DNA from: Mycolicibacterium anyangense
GTDB taxonomy: Bacteria > Actinomycetota > Actinomycetes > Mycobacteriales > Mycobacteriaceae
DNA: 64,000 nucleotides
Assembly: GCF_010731855.1 (NCBI RefSeq)
Contig: NZ_AP022620.1
Span: forward strand, 124,001 to 188,000
Direction: 5' to 3'
Below the pieces are notes generated by a model. It saw nothing but the letters and a program-made list of their open reading frames with translations, had not been told where the DNA came from and did not search any database. A program made the position numbers and the translations under genes. Positions 1 through 8,147 of the stretch are shown in pieces. How positions within the stretch are numbered: the stretch's first letter is position 1; every line of letters begins with the position of its first letter.

Positions 1-201
1 GGGCGAGACGTCCCAGTGACGCCAACGATTGATGCATGTGACGATAGGGATTGGTGGGACTTCTGTGACCGGTGGTGCGCGAAAAGGTATCCATCCGTGA
101 CCGTGTCGCAACCACCGCATCCGGTTACCGGCGAACGAACTTCCGGCCACGAAAAATCGACGTTTTGCCAACTTCTGCGTCGCACTGGGCAGACTGGAAG
201 C

Positions 202-1044
202 GTGATTGCCCGCACGACAGCACTGGTGGCTGCGCTGTTCGCCGCCGCCGCCCTTGCGGTGGCCCCCAGTTCGGCCGCCCCCGGAGACCCGCCCGGCGCG
301 CTGACATTCGGCGGTCTGCAGCGCACCTATGTGCTGCACGTCCCGGCGGGTCTGGCCCACCCCGCCGGGTTGGTGATCAACCTGCACGGAGCCGGGCAGA
401 CCGGGGCGGTGCAGGCGGGGGTGAGCAACTACAACGCCGTCGCCGACCAGTACGGGTTCGTCGTGGCCTACCCCGACGGCATCGACATGAGCTGGGCCGA
501 CGGCCGGGGCGCCTCACTGCCCGATCGGCAGGGGGTCGACGACGTCGGATTCCTGGCCACCCTCATCGACCAGCTCACCCGTGACTTCGGCATTCCGCCG
601 GGCCGGGTCTTCGTCACCGGGATGTCGGCCGGGGCGTTCATGGCCAACCGATTGGCGTGCGATCGTGCCGACCTGGTGTCGGCCGTCGCGCCGGTGGCCG
701 GCACGCTGAGCATGAGCATCGGGTGCAACCCGTCACGACCGGTGTCGGTGCTGGCAGTGCACGGCACCGCGGATCCGGTGGTGCCCTACACCGGCGGGGC
801 GATGGTCGGCCGCGGTGGTCCCAGCGACGTCGTCAGCGCACCCTCGATGGCGCAACGGTGGCGTGCGCTCGATCAATGCCCCGGCGACCCCGCGGCCGAC
901 CCGGCCGGATTCACCGCGACCGGCTGTGCCGGTGGAACGAGGGTGGAATTCGTCAGCCTCGACGGCGGCGGACACGTCTGGCCCACCGGACCGGCATTCA
1001 ACGCCTCGGCGGCCACCGGCCAGTTCTTTTCCACCGTGGCCTGA
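202..1044 (+). CDS. Secreted alpha/beta-hydrolase, PHB-depolymerase/LpqC-like esterase
   Basis: The GTG at 202 is chosen as start because it opens directly into a Sec-type signal peptide (RTTALVAALFAAAALAVA, then PSSAAPG). The frame is open further upstream, to 16, but that part does not look like an exported protein. The mature protein (280 aa precursor) carries the triad of the esterase-PHB-depolymerase family: nucleophile Ser142 in GMSAG, Asp191 in HGTADPVVPY and His258 in GGGHVWP. HGAGQ near residue 57 is the usual oxyanion loop. The expected role is hydrolysis of an ester outside the membrane. There is no lipobox, so it should be released or cell-wall associated rather than lipid-anchored like LpqC. 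The true substrate is unknown. Confidence 0.85.
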   Translation: MIARTTALVAALFAAAALAVAPSSAAPGDPPGALTFGGLQRTYVLHVPAGLAHPAGLVINLHGAGQTGAVQAGVSNYNAVADQYGFVVAYPDGIDMSWADGRGASLPDRQGVDDVGFLATLIDQLTRDFGIPPGRVFVTGMSAGAFMANRLACDRADLVSAVAPVAGTLSMSIGCNPSRPVSVLAVHGTADPVVPYTGGAMVGRGGPSDVVSAPSMAQRWRALDQCPGDPAADPAGFTATGCAGGTRVEFVSLDGGGHVWPTGPAFNASAATGQFFSTVA

Positions 1045-1070
1045 CGAATTCTCTTGTTGCACAAGGTATA

Positions 1071-1472
1071 TCAGTCGATTGACTGCCAGGTGCTCTCGAG
1101 CCACTGCAGGTAGCCGTGGTCGGCGGCACTCAGCGTGCTGACCACTATTGGGATGTGTGTGCGCCGCTCGGGGGTGTGTGGACGGTGCGGGCGCTGATGC
1201 CAGGCGTCGGTGCCCTCCCGGGCCCGCCAGTAGGCGTCACTCGCGCTGGGAAAGCGCGACGACCGCCGTGCCCGGGAGACCTCGGCGAGGCTGCCGTCGG
1301 GCTGCAGGAACCACAGTCTCCGGTCTTCGCCCACCAAGAGTGGACGGGCCCGCTTGCCCTGCCGTGGCACGTGGTGGTGCGCCCAAGCCGCCAACGCCTG
1401 CAGGTCGTCACACACCGCGTACGGCGGAATGCCCGGCAGGAAGAACCACGTCGCTTCGAACACCTCGGCCAT
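1071..1472 (-). CDS. Hypothetical protein, 133 aa
   Basis: This protein is not recognised. It begins MAEVFEATWFFLPGIPP, has no signal peptide or convincing membrane segment, and is rich in Trp, His and Arg. The stretch RPLLVGEDRRLWFLQPDGS looks like a small beta-rich fold. It converges on the esterase gene with 26 bp between the two stop codons. The lipoprotein gene at 1525 lies upstream on the same strand with a 52-bp gap, so the two may be co-transcribed. Codon usage and GC match the neighbours, which supports a real gene. No function is assigned. Confidence 0.6.
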   Translation of the reverse strand: MAEVFEATWFFLPGIPPYAVCDDLQALAAWAHHHVPRQGKRARPLLVGEDRRLWFLQPDGSLAEVSRARRSSRFPSASDAYWRAREGTDAWHQRPHRPHTPERRTHIPIVVSTLSAADHGYLQWLESTWQSID

Positions 1473-1524
1473 CGCGCAACGGTAGCGACGGGCACTGACA
1501 AGACACTGACAAGATCAGCCAGGA

Positions 1525-2031
1525 TCAGTGCCGCGCAGAACCGGTCAGCGACTGTCCACCGGGCGCCTGCAGCAGGCAGATCACCGTGCTCGGGTAGGGG
1601 TTGTTCGACGTGCGGTCCTGCTCGGAGTCGATGAGGTAGCTGATCGTGTACTGGCCGCCGCCGGTGTAGGCCGCCAGACCGGCGTTGCACTGCTCATTGC
1701 CGACGTCGGTCAGTGCGGCATTCACCGGAATCGGTGCCCGCAGGAACGCCTCGGCCTGGTGCGGGGCGGCGCAGTCGACGAGGTCGACCATCACCACGGC
1801 CGGATCTGTCGGCGGTGGGTCCACCAGGCAGTCCCCGGGCTGCAGGTCGACCCACCGGACCGTGCGTTGCGTCGCAGCGGCGGGTGCGGATTGCCTGGAC
1901 GCGCTGGACGTTGTGGATGCGCTGGACGTTGTGGACGACGACGGGGTGAGCGTCGCGGTGGTGTACGGACTGCCGCCGCACGCCGCCAGTGTCAGCGCAC
2001 ACCCGGCCACGGCCCACTCGATGCCTCGCAT
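1525..2031 (-). CDS. Lipoprotein with septum-formation-type domain
   Basis: The 168-aa product starts MRGIEWAVAGCALTLAACGG, a lipoprotein signal with its lipobox Cys at residue 18. A Ser/Thr-rich linker (about residues 25-52) follows and is built partly from a tandem 18-bp repeat. The folded part has the pattern GDCLV...VVMVDLVDCAAPHQAEAF...EQC, typical of actinobacterial septum-formation (Septum_form) and LppU-like extracytoplasmic domains, with four Cys that can pair in the envelope. It is probably a surface-exposed lipoprotein. A direct role in septation is only implied by the family name and is not shown here. Confidence 0.75.
   Translation of the reverse strand: MRGIEWAVAGCALTLAACGGSPYTTATLTPSSSTTSSASTTSSASRQSAPAAATQRTVRWVDLQPGDCLVDPPPTDPAVVMVDLVDCAAPHQAEAFLRAPIPVNAALTDVGNEQCNAGLAAYTGGGQYTISYLIDSEQDRTSNNPYPSTVICLLQAPGGQSLTGSARH
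1901..1935. repeat. Tandem 18-bp repeat inside lipoprotein linker
   Basis: The unit gcgctggacgttgtgga occurs twice, one base apart, and encodes a repeated TTSSAS-type block in the Ser/Thr-rich spacer of the lipoprotein at 1525-2031. It is in frame and should vary in copy number by slippage. Confidence 0.8.
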
Positions 2032-2133
2032 ACCGCCGTGTTTACCCGTTCATGCCGTTTGGGTACAGACCATGTCCGGAGGGGGTCGTGTGGTGTCCTG
2101 CGGCCGAGCAGGCCCGATCCAGGAGTAACTGAC

Positions 2134-2475
2134 ATGACGTGGAAGAGCATCGCCGCCACCGCCGCGATGGCCGTGGCTGCATTCGGCTTTGCGACGGGTG
2201 TGGCGCAGGCCGACCCGCACGGGCCGCCCGGGCCGCCGTGGCTGCCCGGTGATCCCGGACCGGGAGCCAATGTCGGCGCGCCGGGCAACCCGCTGCCACC
2301 TGGCCAGGGGTACCTGCCCCCGCCCGGACATCGCGGCGATATCGACGGCGTCGTTCCGGTGTGGGCTCCGCCGCCGCCACCGCCACCAGTGTGGGCGCCG
2401 TGGCTGCCGGTGGTGTGGAACGCCGACCTGCCGGGCTGGGGCGTGTGGTGGAACGGCGGTTTCCTGCAGCTGTGA
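2134..2475 (+). CDS. Small secreted proline/glycine/tryptophan-rich protein
   Basis: The ATG at 2134 lies eight bases after a good AGGAG. It opens a 113-aa protein with a clear Sec signal (MTWKSIAATAAMAVAAFGF, cleavage near AQA-DP). The mature part is low-complexity: runs of GPPGPPW, a PPPPPP tract, and several Trp residues in the last 30 residues (PVWAPWLPVVW, GWGVWWNGGF). Similar small Pro/Trp-rich exported proteins are common in mycobacteria and unassigned, possibly cell-wall associated. A strong inverted repeat follows 44 bp after the stop. No enzymatic function is visible. Confidence 0.75.
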   Translation: MTWKSIAATAAMAVAAFGFATGVAQADPHGPPGPPWLPGDPGPGANVGAPGNPLPPGQGYLPPPGHRGDIDGVVPVWAPPPPPPPVWAPWLPVVWNADLPGWGVWWNGGFLQL

Positions 2476-2519
2476 GGTTCTGGCCGACGCCGTCCGTGCC
2501 ATGATGGCCACACGGTTGC

Positions 2520-2568
2520 GATTTCGGCGCGCTTTCCGTCGCTAGCCGACGAAAAGCGCGCCGAAATC
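2520..2568. repeat. Near-perfect 22-bp inverted repeat, probable terminator or REP-like hairpin
   Basis: Arms at 2520-2541 and 2547-2568 are complementary at 21 of 22 positions around the 5-base loop ctagc. The hairpin follows the small secreted-protein gene and sits 24 bp before the next gene on the same strand. There is no T-run, as is usual for mycobacterial terminators. It could instead be a copy of a dispersed palindromic repeat; copy number in the genome would decide. Confidence 0.6.
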
Positions 2569-2592
2569 CCACGATTGGCAGTGAGGGGGCTC

Positions 2593-3027
2593 GTGGACAC
2601 CTCGGTGGCGGTCGCGGTCGCGGTGGTTTTCGTGTGGCTGGGCATGGTGTTGGCCATCTCGTTCCTGGAGGCGCCGCTGAAATTCCGCGCGCCGGGCGTG
2701 ACGATCCCGCTGGGGCTAGGCATCGGGCGGCTGGTGTTCCGGGCGCTCAATGCCTGCGAGATCGTCCTCGCCGCGGCACTGGTGGTCGCGCTGGTCGCCG
2801 GCACGCCGAGCGGCGGTGTCATCGCCGCGGCGTTGGCCGCCATCGGCGCCCTGCTGGTACAGGTGATCGGTGTGCGCCCGGCGCTGACCCGGCGCTCGGA
2901 TGCGGTGCTGGCCGACGCCGGCCAGGCCGAAGCCGGCCGCTCGGGGGCCCACCTCGTCTACGTCGGGTTCGAGATCGTCAAGGTGGTGGCTCTGCTGGTC
3001 GCCGGCGTACTCCTGCTGAGCGGATAG
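2593..3027 (+). CDS. Four-helix integral membrane protein
   Basis: The GTG at 2593 is preferred because GAGGGGG lies just upstream; GTG 2581 and TTG 2575 are in-frame alternatives. The product (about 144 aa) is nearly all membrane: helix 1 VAVAVAVVFVWLGMVLAISF, the loop FLEAPLKFRAPGVTI, then helices CEIVLAAALVVALVA, VIAAALAAIGALLVQVIG and EIVKVVALLVAGVLLL. The charged loop RPALTRRSD carries the only long polar stretch. The fold recalls small DUF4149/TMEM205-like membrane proteins, but no function is known. Its stop abuts the stop of the convergent DUF190 gene. Confidence 0.7.
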   Translation: MDTSVAVAVAVVFVWLGMVLAISFLEAPLKFRAPGVTIPLGLGIGRLVFRALNACEIVLAAALVVALVAGTPSGGVIAAALAAIGALLVQVIGVRPALTRRSDAVLADAGQAEAGRSGAHLVYVGFEIVKVVALLVAGVLLLSG

Positions 3028-4095
3028 CTAGTAACGGTAGTCGGCCAAGTCGGTGGCACCGCGGCGCTGGCCGCCGTCGAGCATCAACAGGGCGGGCACC
3101 ATCTCACAGGTGACCAGACCATGCGTCCCCGTTACCTCATCGATCAGGTCGAAACAGCCGGCGATGACCTGCGGGGTGTCGACGACGATCGTGGTCACCG
3201 GCACCTGCCGGCCATACTGGATGATCTTGTCGCCATGCGGCTTGTGATCACCGTGGAAACCCCAGATTCCGCGCAAAACGGTTGCGCCGCTGACAGTTCC
3301 GGACTCCCACAGCTTGCGTACCAGGGCACGGTGGATCGGGACGCCGTCGTAGTGGGTGGACTCGGAGGTGTAGATCATCAGTTTCTGCCGCAGTTCGCGG
3401 CCATGGGCGTCGGTGGCCGGCAGCGCCGGCGGCCGCGCCAACAGCTGGCCGTCGCGTTTGCACACCTGGATCCGCTCGACGGTGATCAGCGGTTCGTAGA
3501 GCACCGACTCCAGGCCGGGCAGCACCTGTTGCACCTGTGCACGGGTGCCGACCGCGATGATCATCACCGGTACGTCGACGTTGCGGCTGAAGAAGTGCGC
3601 CCGGCGGCGCCGACCGTGAGCGGTCCCGTCGACGCCCAAGAAGACCGTGGCCCCGGCGAAGCCGTGCTGGTGCAGCAGATCGCAGACCGCGTAGAAGCCG
3701 GGCAGACCGTTCACCCGTCGGCGGCGGCCGATGTAGATCGTGAGCTTGACGGCATCGCCGTCGGGTAGCGGCAGCTGGGCCAGGTCGCTGCCGACGAGCT
3801 GCGCCCGTTCGAGGGTGATCAGGCCGCGCGGGGTCATCTCGACGACATCGGAGATCAGCGCGCCGATGACGTCCTCGGTGTCGACGGCGACGATCTCGAC
3901 CGGCGGATCCTCCGACAGCGTCAGTGACTCATCGCTGCGGATCACATGGCGCGGCCCGAAACTGGCGATGCCACGCAGGAGCACGCTAGCGGCCACCTGG
4001 TGTTCGGCGTACATGTCGAGCATCGCCTCGGCCAGGAACTGTGAGCCCATTCGCGTGCGCTCACCGAAGTACGTGGTCAGCTTGAGGTAGGTCAT
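3028..4095 (-). CDS. Triple DUF190-domain protein of the crcB operon
   Basis: Start is the ATG at 4095, which overlaps the stop of the upstream crcB as ATGA and so indicates translational coupling. The 355-aa protein consists of three copies of the roughly 100-residue DUF190 (PII-like ferredoxin fold) unit. These begin at LKLTTYFGERTR (about residue 3), VKLTIYIGRRRR (about 115) and QKLMIYTSESTH (about 235). Each contains G(A/S)xVLxG and a VxxIVVDT- or VEIVAVDTE-type strand. DUF190 proteins often sit beside crcB, and regulation or partnering of the fluoride channel is suspected. The M. tuberculosis counterpart by position and size is Rv3071. Confidence 0.85.
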   Translation of the reverse strand: MTYLKLTTYFGERTRMGSQFLAEAMLDMYAEHQVAASVLLRGIASFGPRHVIRSDESLTLSEDPPVEIVAVDTEDVIGALISDVVEMTPRGLITLERAQLVGSDLAQLPLPDGDAVKLTIYIGRRRRVNGLPGFYAVCDLLHQHGFAGATVFLGVDGTAHGRRRRAHFFSRNVDVPVMIIAVGTRAQVQQVLPGLESVLYEPLITVERIQVCKRDGQLLARPPALPATDAHGRELRQKLMIYTSESTHYDGVPIHRALVRKLWESGTVSGATVLRGIWGFHGDHKPHGDKIIQYGRQVPVTTIVVDTPQVIAGCFDLIDEVTGTHGLVTCEMVPALLMLDGGQRRGATDLADYRY

Positions 4096-4457
4096 ATCAG
4101 GCTCGCGATCCACTGTCCGAGCATGACGGCGGGCAGGCCGAGCGCCACACTGACGACGAGGTTGGCCAGCGCCGGTTTGAGCTGGCGTTCCTCGGTAAGT
4201 CGCTGGGTTTCCAGCATCCAGGTCGAGAACGTGGTGTAGGCGCCGACGAACGCGGTGCCGGCCAGCAGGGCAGCCTCATGACTCAATGTCAGCCCGGTGA
4301 TGAACCCCAGCAGCACCGCACCGGAGATGTTGACCGCGAGGGTGCCGAAGGGGAACGACCGCGCGGTGCGGCGGGCCACCGCTTTGTCGACCATGAACCG
4401 GGCCACCGCCCCGAACCCGCCGATGACCAGCACACCCGCCCATACCGCGACGTTCAC
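4092..4457 (-). CDS. crcB: Fluoride channel CrcB, second subunit
   Basis: The GTG at 4457 overlaps the stop of the upstream crcB (GTGA), so the long upstream extension of this frame is discarded. The 121-aa product has four hydrophobic helices and the CrcB/Fluc signatures GGFGAVARF near the N-terminus, [15 protein letters not shown] in helix 2 and the [10 protein letters not shown] pore segment. Fluc channels export fluoride as dual-topology dimers. Where two crcB genes are paired, as here, the products usually have opposite topologies and form a heterodimer. Confidence 0.93.
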   Translation of the reverse strand: MNVAVWAGVLVIGGFGAVARFMVDKAVARRTARSFPFGTLAVNISGAVLLGFITGLTLSHEAALLAGTAFVGAYTTFSTWMLETQRLTEERQLKPALANLVVSVALGLPAVMLGQWIASLI

Positions 4458-4852
4458 GCGCGAAGCCTGACCCGGCGCACCATCACGGTCGCGGCATACA
4501 CCGCAAGCAGGCCCGCGGCGATACTGACCACGGTGTAGCCGACGGCCAGGCCGTAGTGCTGATGCTCGATCATCCGGACTGTCTCGACCTGCATGGTGGA
4601 GAACGTCGTCAACCCGCCGCACACGCCGGTGCCGAGCAACGGACGTCGGTAGCTCGAGACCGGTAACCGTTCCAGCAGGCGGGTGGTGAAATATCCCAGC
4701 AGGAACGCGCCGACGATGTTGACCACGAACGTCGGCCACGGCCACCGGCCCGGATCGGGAACGGCGAGCGTCGCCAGCGCGGCGCGGGCGGCAGTCCCGA
4801 TCGCGCCGCCGACGAAGATGGCCGCCAGTTCGCGGTTGTCATGGCCGAACAC
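4454..4852 (-). CDS. crcB: Fluoride channel CrcB, first subunit
   Basis: This is a 132-aa Fluc/CrcB homologue starting at GTG 4852. Motifs seen are [26 protein letters not shown] and [12 protein letters not shown], the Asn and Thr/Phe-containing pore elements of the family. It is the first gene of a three-gene coupled unit (crcB, crcB, DUF190). It is divergent from pgmA across only 67 bp, and no fluoride-riboswitch pattern was recognised in that gap. The arrangement matches M. tuberculosis Rv3069-Rv3071. Confidence 0.93.
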   Translation of the reverse strand: MFGHDNRELAAIFVGGAIGTAARAALATLAVPDPGRWPWPTFVVNIVGAFLLGYFTTRLLERLPVSSYRRPLLGTGVCGGLTTFSTMQVETVRMIEHQHYGLAVGYTVVSIAAGLLAVYAATVMVRRVRLRA

Positions 4853-4919
4853 GGGCTACCCCCTTAACCGTCGGTGAATCCGCGAGCCAGTATCGCCCGC
4901 GGCGGGCAGAATTGCGTCC

Positions 4920-6554
4920 ATGGCGGCCAACCCCCGCGCCGGTAAGCCGGCGCTTCCCGAAGACCTCGTCGATCTGCCCCATCTGGTGACCGCGTACTAC
5001 GCGGTGCAACCGGACCCCGACAACGTCGACCAGCAGGTCGTGTTCGGTACCTCGGGTCATCGGGGCTCCAGTCTGGACGGGGCGTTCAACGAGGCGCACA
5101 TTCTGGCCACCACGCAAGCGATTGTGGAGTACCGAGCTGGGCAGGGCACCACCGGGCCACTGTTCATCGGCCGCGACACCCACGGGTTGTCCGAACCTGC
5201 CTGGGTATCGGCACTCGAAGTGCTGGCAGCCAACGATGTTGTGGCCCTGATCGATTCGGCGGACCGCTACACTCCGACCCCGGCGGTCAGCCATGCGATC
5301 CTGGCCTACAACCGGGGCCGCAGCACCGATCTGGCCGACGGCATCGTCGTCACCCCGTCGCACAACCCGCCGCGCGATGGCGGGTTCAAATACAACCCGC
5401 CCAACGGTGGCCCGGCCGACACCGATGCCACCGGGGCAATCGCCAAGCGCGCCAACGAGATTCTGCGTGGCGGTCTGGCCGACGTGAAGCGGGTTGCGCT
5501 GGCCCGGGCGCTGCAGAGCGCCCAGCGCCACGACTACCTCGACGCCTACGTCTCGGATCTGCCCAACGTCGTCGACATCCACGCGATCCGCGCCGAGGGC
5601 ATTCGCATCGGTGCCGACCCACTCGGTGGGGCCAGCGTCGATTACTGGGGTGCGATCGCCGAACAGCACAAACTGGACCTGACCGTGGTCAACCCGTTGG
5701 TCGATGCCACCTGGCGGTTCATGACCTTGGACACCGACGGCAAGATCCGGATGGACTGCAGTTCGCCCAACGCGATGGCCTCGCTCATCGCCAACCGCGA
5801 TGCCTACCAGATCGCGACCGGCAACGACGCCGACTCCGACCGGCACGGCATCGTCACCCCCGACGGCGGGCTGATGAACCCCAACCACTACCTGGCGGTG
5901 GCGATCGACTACCTGTACTCGCATCGGCCGGACTGGCCAGGCAGCGTGGCGGTGGGCAAGACCGCGGTCAGCTCGTCGATCATCGACCGGGTGGTGGCCG
6001 GCTTGGGCCGCAAGTTGATCGAGGTGCCGGTCGGGTTCAAGTGGTTCGTCGACGGATTGATCGGCGGCACAATCGGATTCGGCGGCGAGGAGTCCGCGGG
6101 CGCGTCGTTCCTGCGGCGTGACGGTTCGGTGTGGACCACCGATAAGGACGGCATCATCCTGGCCTTGCTGGCCTCGGAGATCCAGGCCGTCACCGGTACT
6201 TCGCCCTCGCAGCGCTACGCCGAATTGGCCGCCGAGTACGGGGCGCCGGTCTACGCCCGGGTCGACGCGCCGGCCAACCGGGAGCAGAAGGCCCGGCTGT
6301 CCAAACTCTCTGCCGAGCAAGTCAGCGCCACCGAGTTGGCCGGTGAACCGATCACCGCCAAGCTGACCACCGCACCCGGGAACGGGGCCCCGCTCGGCGG
6401 GCTGAAGGTCACCACCGCCAACGGCTGGTTTGCCGCGCGCCCGTCGGGCACCGAGGATGTCTACAAGATCTACGCCGAGTCGTTCAAGGGTCCCGAGCAT
6501 CTGGCGGAGGTCCAAGAGGCGGCCCGCGAAGTGGTGAATACAGTCATCTCGTGA
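4920..6554 (+). CDS. pgmA: Phosphoglucomutase (alpha-D-glucose phosphate-specific)
   Basis: This 544-aa enzyme interconverts glucose-1-phosphate and glucose-6-phosphate, feeding glycogen, trehalose and cell-wall sugar synthesis in the cytoplasm. All four active-site loops of the phosphohexomutase family are present: the phosphoserine loop TPSHNPP with Ser147, the metal loop [10 protein letters not shown] (from about 301), the sugar loop GGEESAG (about 388) and the phosphate loop [12 protein letters not shown] (about 507). Length and the PGM-specific N-terminus ([10 protein letters not shown]) fit the bacterial Pgm family. It is divergent from crcB, as in M. tuberculosis (Rv3068c). The stop overlaps a possible GTG start for the transporter that follows. 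Confidence 0.97.
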   Translation: MAANPRAGKPALPEDLVDLPHLVTAYYAVQPDPDNVDQQVVFGTSGHRGSSLDGAFNEAHILATTQAIVEYRAGQGTTGPLFIGRDTHGLSEPAWVSALEVLAANDVVALIDSADRYTPTPAVSHAILAYNRGRSTDLADGIVVTPSHNPPRDGGFKYNPPNGGPADTDATGAIAKRANEILRGGLADVKRVALARALQSAQRHDYLDAYVSDLPNVVDIHAIRAEGIRIGADPLGGASVDYWGAIAEQHKLDLTVVNPLVDATWRFMTLDTDGKIRMDCSSPNAMASLIANRDAYQIATGNDADSDRHGIVTPDGGLMNPNHYLAVAIDYLYSHRPDWPGSVAVGKTAVSSSIIDRVVAGLGRKLIEVPVGFKWFVDGLIGGTIGFGGEESAGASFLRRDGSVWTTDKDGIILALLASEIQAVTGTSPSQRYAELAAEYGAPVYARVDAPANREQKARLSKLSAEQVSATELAGEPITAKLTTAPGNGAPLGGLKVTTANGWFAARPSGTEDVYKIYAESFKGPEHLAEVQEAAREVVNTVIS

Positions 6555-6618
6555 GTTCTGTTGCGGAGGGGACTGTCCCGCCGATGACGTAGCCGCCCGG
6601 CTGCCCAGCGAGGTCTGG

Positions 6619-7815
6619 GTGCTGATCGCGGCCAACGTGGTCATCGCCCTGGGATATGGCGTGGTGGCGCCGGTGCTACCGCATTTCGCCCGCAGCTTCG
6701 GTGTCAGCATCAGCGCGGCGACCTTCGTCATCACCGCCTTCGCCTTGATGCGCCTGGTGTTCGCCCCGGCCTCGGGCATGCTCGTGCAGCGGCTGGGCGA
6801 ACGGCGGATCTATGTCAGCGGCCTGCTGATCGTGGCCCTGTCCACGGGGGCATGCGCGTTCGCCCATACCTATTGGCAGCTGTTGGTGTTCCGCGCGCTG
6901 GGTGGGATCGGCTCGACGATGTTCTTCGTCTCGGCGCTGGGCCTGATGATCCGGATCAGCCCGCACGACGCCCGCGGCCGGGTGGCCGGCATGTTCTCCA
7001 GTGCCTTCCTGGTCGGATCGGTGGCGGGTCCGCTGCTGGGCAGCCTGACCGTTGGGCTGGGGCTCGCCGCGCCGTTCCTGATCTACGGCGTTGCGCTGTT
7101 GATCGCGGCGGCGGTGGTGTTCATCAGCCTGCGCCATTCCCAGCTCGCTGCGCCCGCGCCGGAAGACGAGCTGACCGTCACGGTGCGCGTCGCCCTGCGC
7201 CATCCGGCCTACCGGGCGGCGCTGCTGTCGAACTTCGCCACCGGATGGTCGGCGTTCGGACTGCGGGTGGCGCTGGTGCCGCTCTTCGTCACCGAGGCGC
7301 TGCATCGCGGGCCGGGTGTCGCCGGCGCAGCGCTGGCCACCTTCGCGGCCGGCAACGTCGCGGCGGTGATACCGTCAGGCCGGTTCTCCGACCGCACGGG
7401 GCGCCGGCCACTGCTCATCCCCGGCCTGGCGGTCTCCGGGGTGACGACCGCGGTGGTGGGGGCGGCGACCTCGCTGCCGCTGTTTCTGGCCGGTGCGTTT
7501 GTGGCCGGTGCGGCCACCGGCGTGTTCACCGCGCCGCAGCAGGCCGCGGTGGCCGACATCATCGGCAAGTCGCGCGGCGGCACTGCGGTGGCGACCTTCC
7601 AGATGATGTCGGACCTGGGGTCGATCGTCGGCTCGCTAGGGGTGGGGGAGATCGCCCAGCATTTGTCGTTCGAGTGGGCGTTCGCGCTCAGCGGGGTGAT
7701 TCTGGTGCTCGCGGCGCTGGGCTGGGCGTTGGCGCCCGAGACCAGGGACCGCCCGCCGCTGGAACCCACCCCGGCGCGGTCATTGGGCCCGGAGGCGGCC
7801 GGCGAGCTCCCGTAG
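6619..7815 (+). CDS. MFS transporter, possible N-terminal frameshift
   Basis: The product has 12 predicted membrane helices with the MFS signature loops RLVFAPASGMLVQRLGERRIYVSG after helix 2 and GRFSDRTGRRPLLI in the middle. It is a drug:H+ antiporter-like member; the substrate is unknown. As it stands, the first start in this frame is GTG 6619, already inside helix 1. A GTG at 6551, overlapping the pgmA stop (GTGA), and an ATG at 6584 lie in another frame that stops at TAG 6590. One extra base near 6590 would join them into a normal leader ending AARLPSEVW. This is a sequencing error or a real one-base deletion that shortens the N-terminus. Confidence 0.8.
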   Translation: MLIAANVVIALGYGVVAPVLPHFARSFGVSISAATFVITAFALMRLVFAPASGMLVQRLGERRIYVSGLLIVALSTGACAFAHTYWQLLVFRALGGIGSTMFFVSALGLMIRISPHDARGRVAGMFSSAFLVGSVAGPLLGSLTVGLGLAAPFLIYGVALLIAAAVVFISLRHSQLAAPAPEDELTVTVRVALRHPAYRAALLSNFATGWSAFGLRVALVPLFVTEALHRGPGVAGAALATFAAGNVAAVIPSGRFSDRTGRRPLLIPGLAVSGVTTAVVGAATSLPLFLAGAFVAGAATGVFTAPQQAAVADIIGKSRGGTAVATFQMMSDLGSIVGSLGVGEIAQHLSFEWAFALSGVILVLAALGWALAPETRDRPPLEPTPARSLGPEAAGELP

Positions 7816-7935
7816 GGGGCTGTGCCGTCGAGACTGTACTCACGTAGGAGTAGTGCGAGTAGCGGCCTGCGTCAGCTCGATCTCGGTGCACTCTTGTCGC
7901 AATTCACCTGTTCTTGGCCGCGCTGACCAGCGATT

Positions 7936-7964
7936 TTGAGGCGCAGCTACCCGTGGTGTAACTT
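7936..7964 (+). promoter_or_regulatory. Putative promoter of tRNA-Ala
   Basis: TTGAGG (7936-7941) and TAACTT (7959-7964) are separated by exactly 17 bp and lie 13 bp before the mature tRNA 5' end. This is a plausible -35/-10 pair for the vegetative sigma factor. It is inferred from pattern and position only. Confidence 0.5.
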
Positions 7965-7977
7965 CGATGAGCACGAC

Positions 7978-8050
7978 GGGGCTATGGCGCAGTTGGTAGC
8001 GCACCACACTGGCAGTGTGGGGGTCAGGGGTTCGAATCCCCTTAGCTCCA
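7978..8050 (+). tRNA. tRNA-Ala (anticodon GGC)
   Basis: The 73-nt cloverleaf can be folded by eye. The acceptor stem is ggggcta/tagctcc with discriminator A, the D stem gcgc/gcgc, the anticodon stem ccaca/tgtgg around the loop ctGGCag, and the T arm agggg-ttcgaat-cccct. Anticodon GGC reads GCC/GCU alanine codons. CCA is not encoded. The gene is intact, with no direct repeat of its 3' end seen downstream, so no integrated element is evident here. Confidence 0.96.
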
Positions 8051-8147
8051 CTTTTCGGACATCTCTGTGTCCTTGCTTGGGCCCGGATCGGCGCGCTGTG
8101 GGAATCTCGATGCGGACTCTGGAGCGGTTGCTCGCAGAGTGGCCTCA

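Noticed and set aside
4853..4919. Fluoride riboswitch before crcB
   Set aside because: Only 67 bp separate the divergent genes and no crcB-motif pseudoknot pattern could be recognised.
4839..6779. 646-residue minus-strand open frame
   Set aside because: It lies antisense to pgmA and is a shadow of the high-GC codon pattern; no domain and low-complexity Arg/Gly composition.
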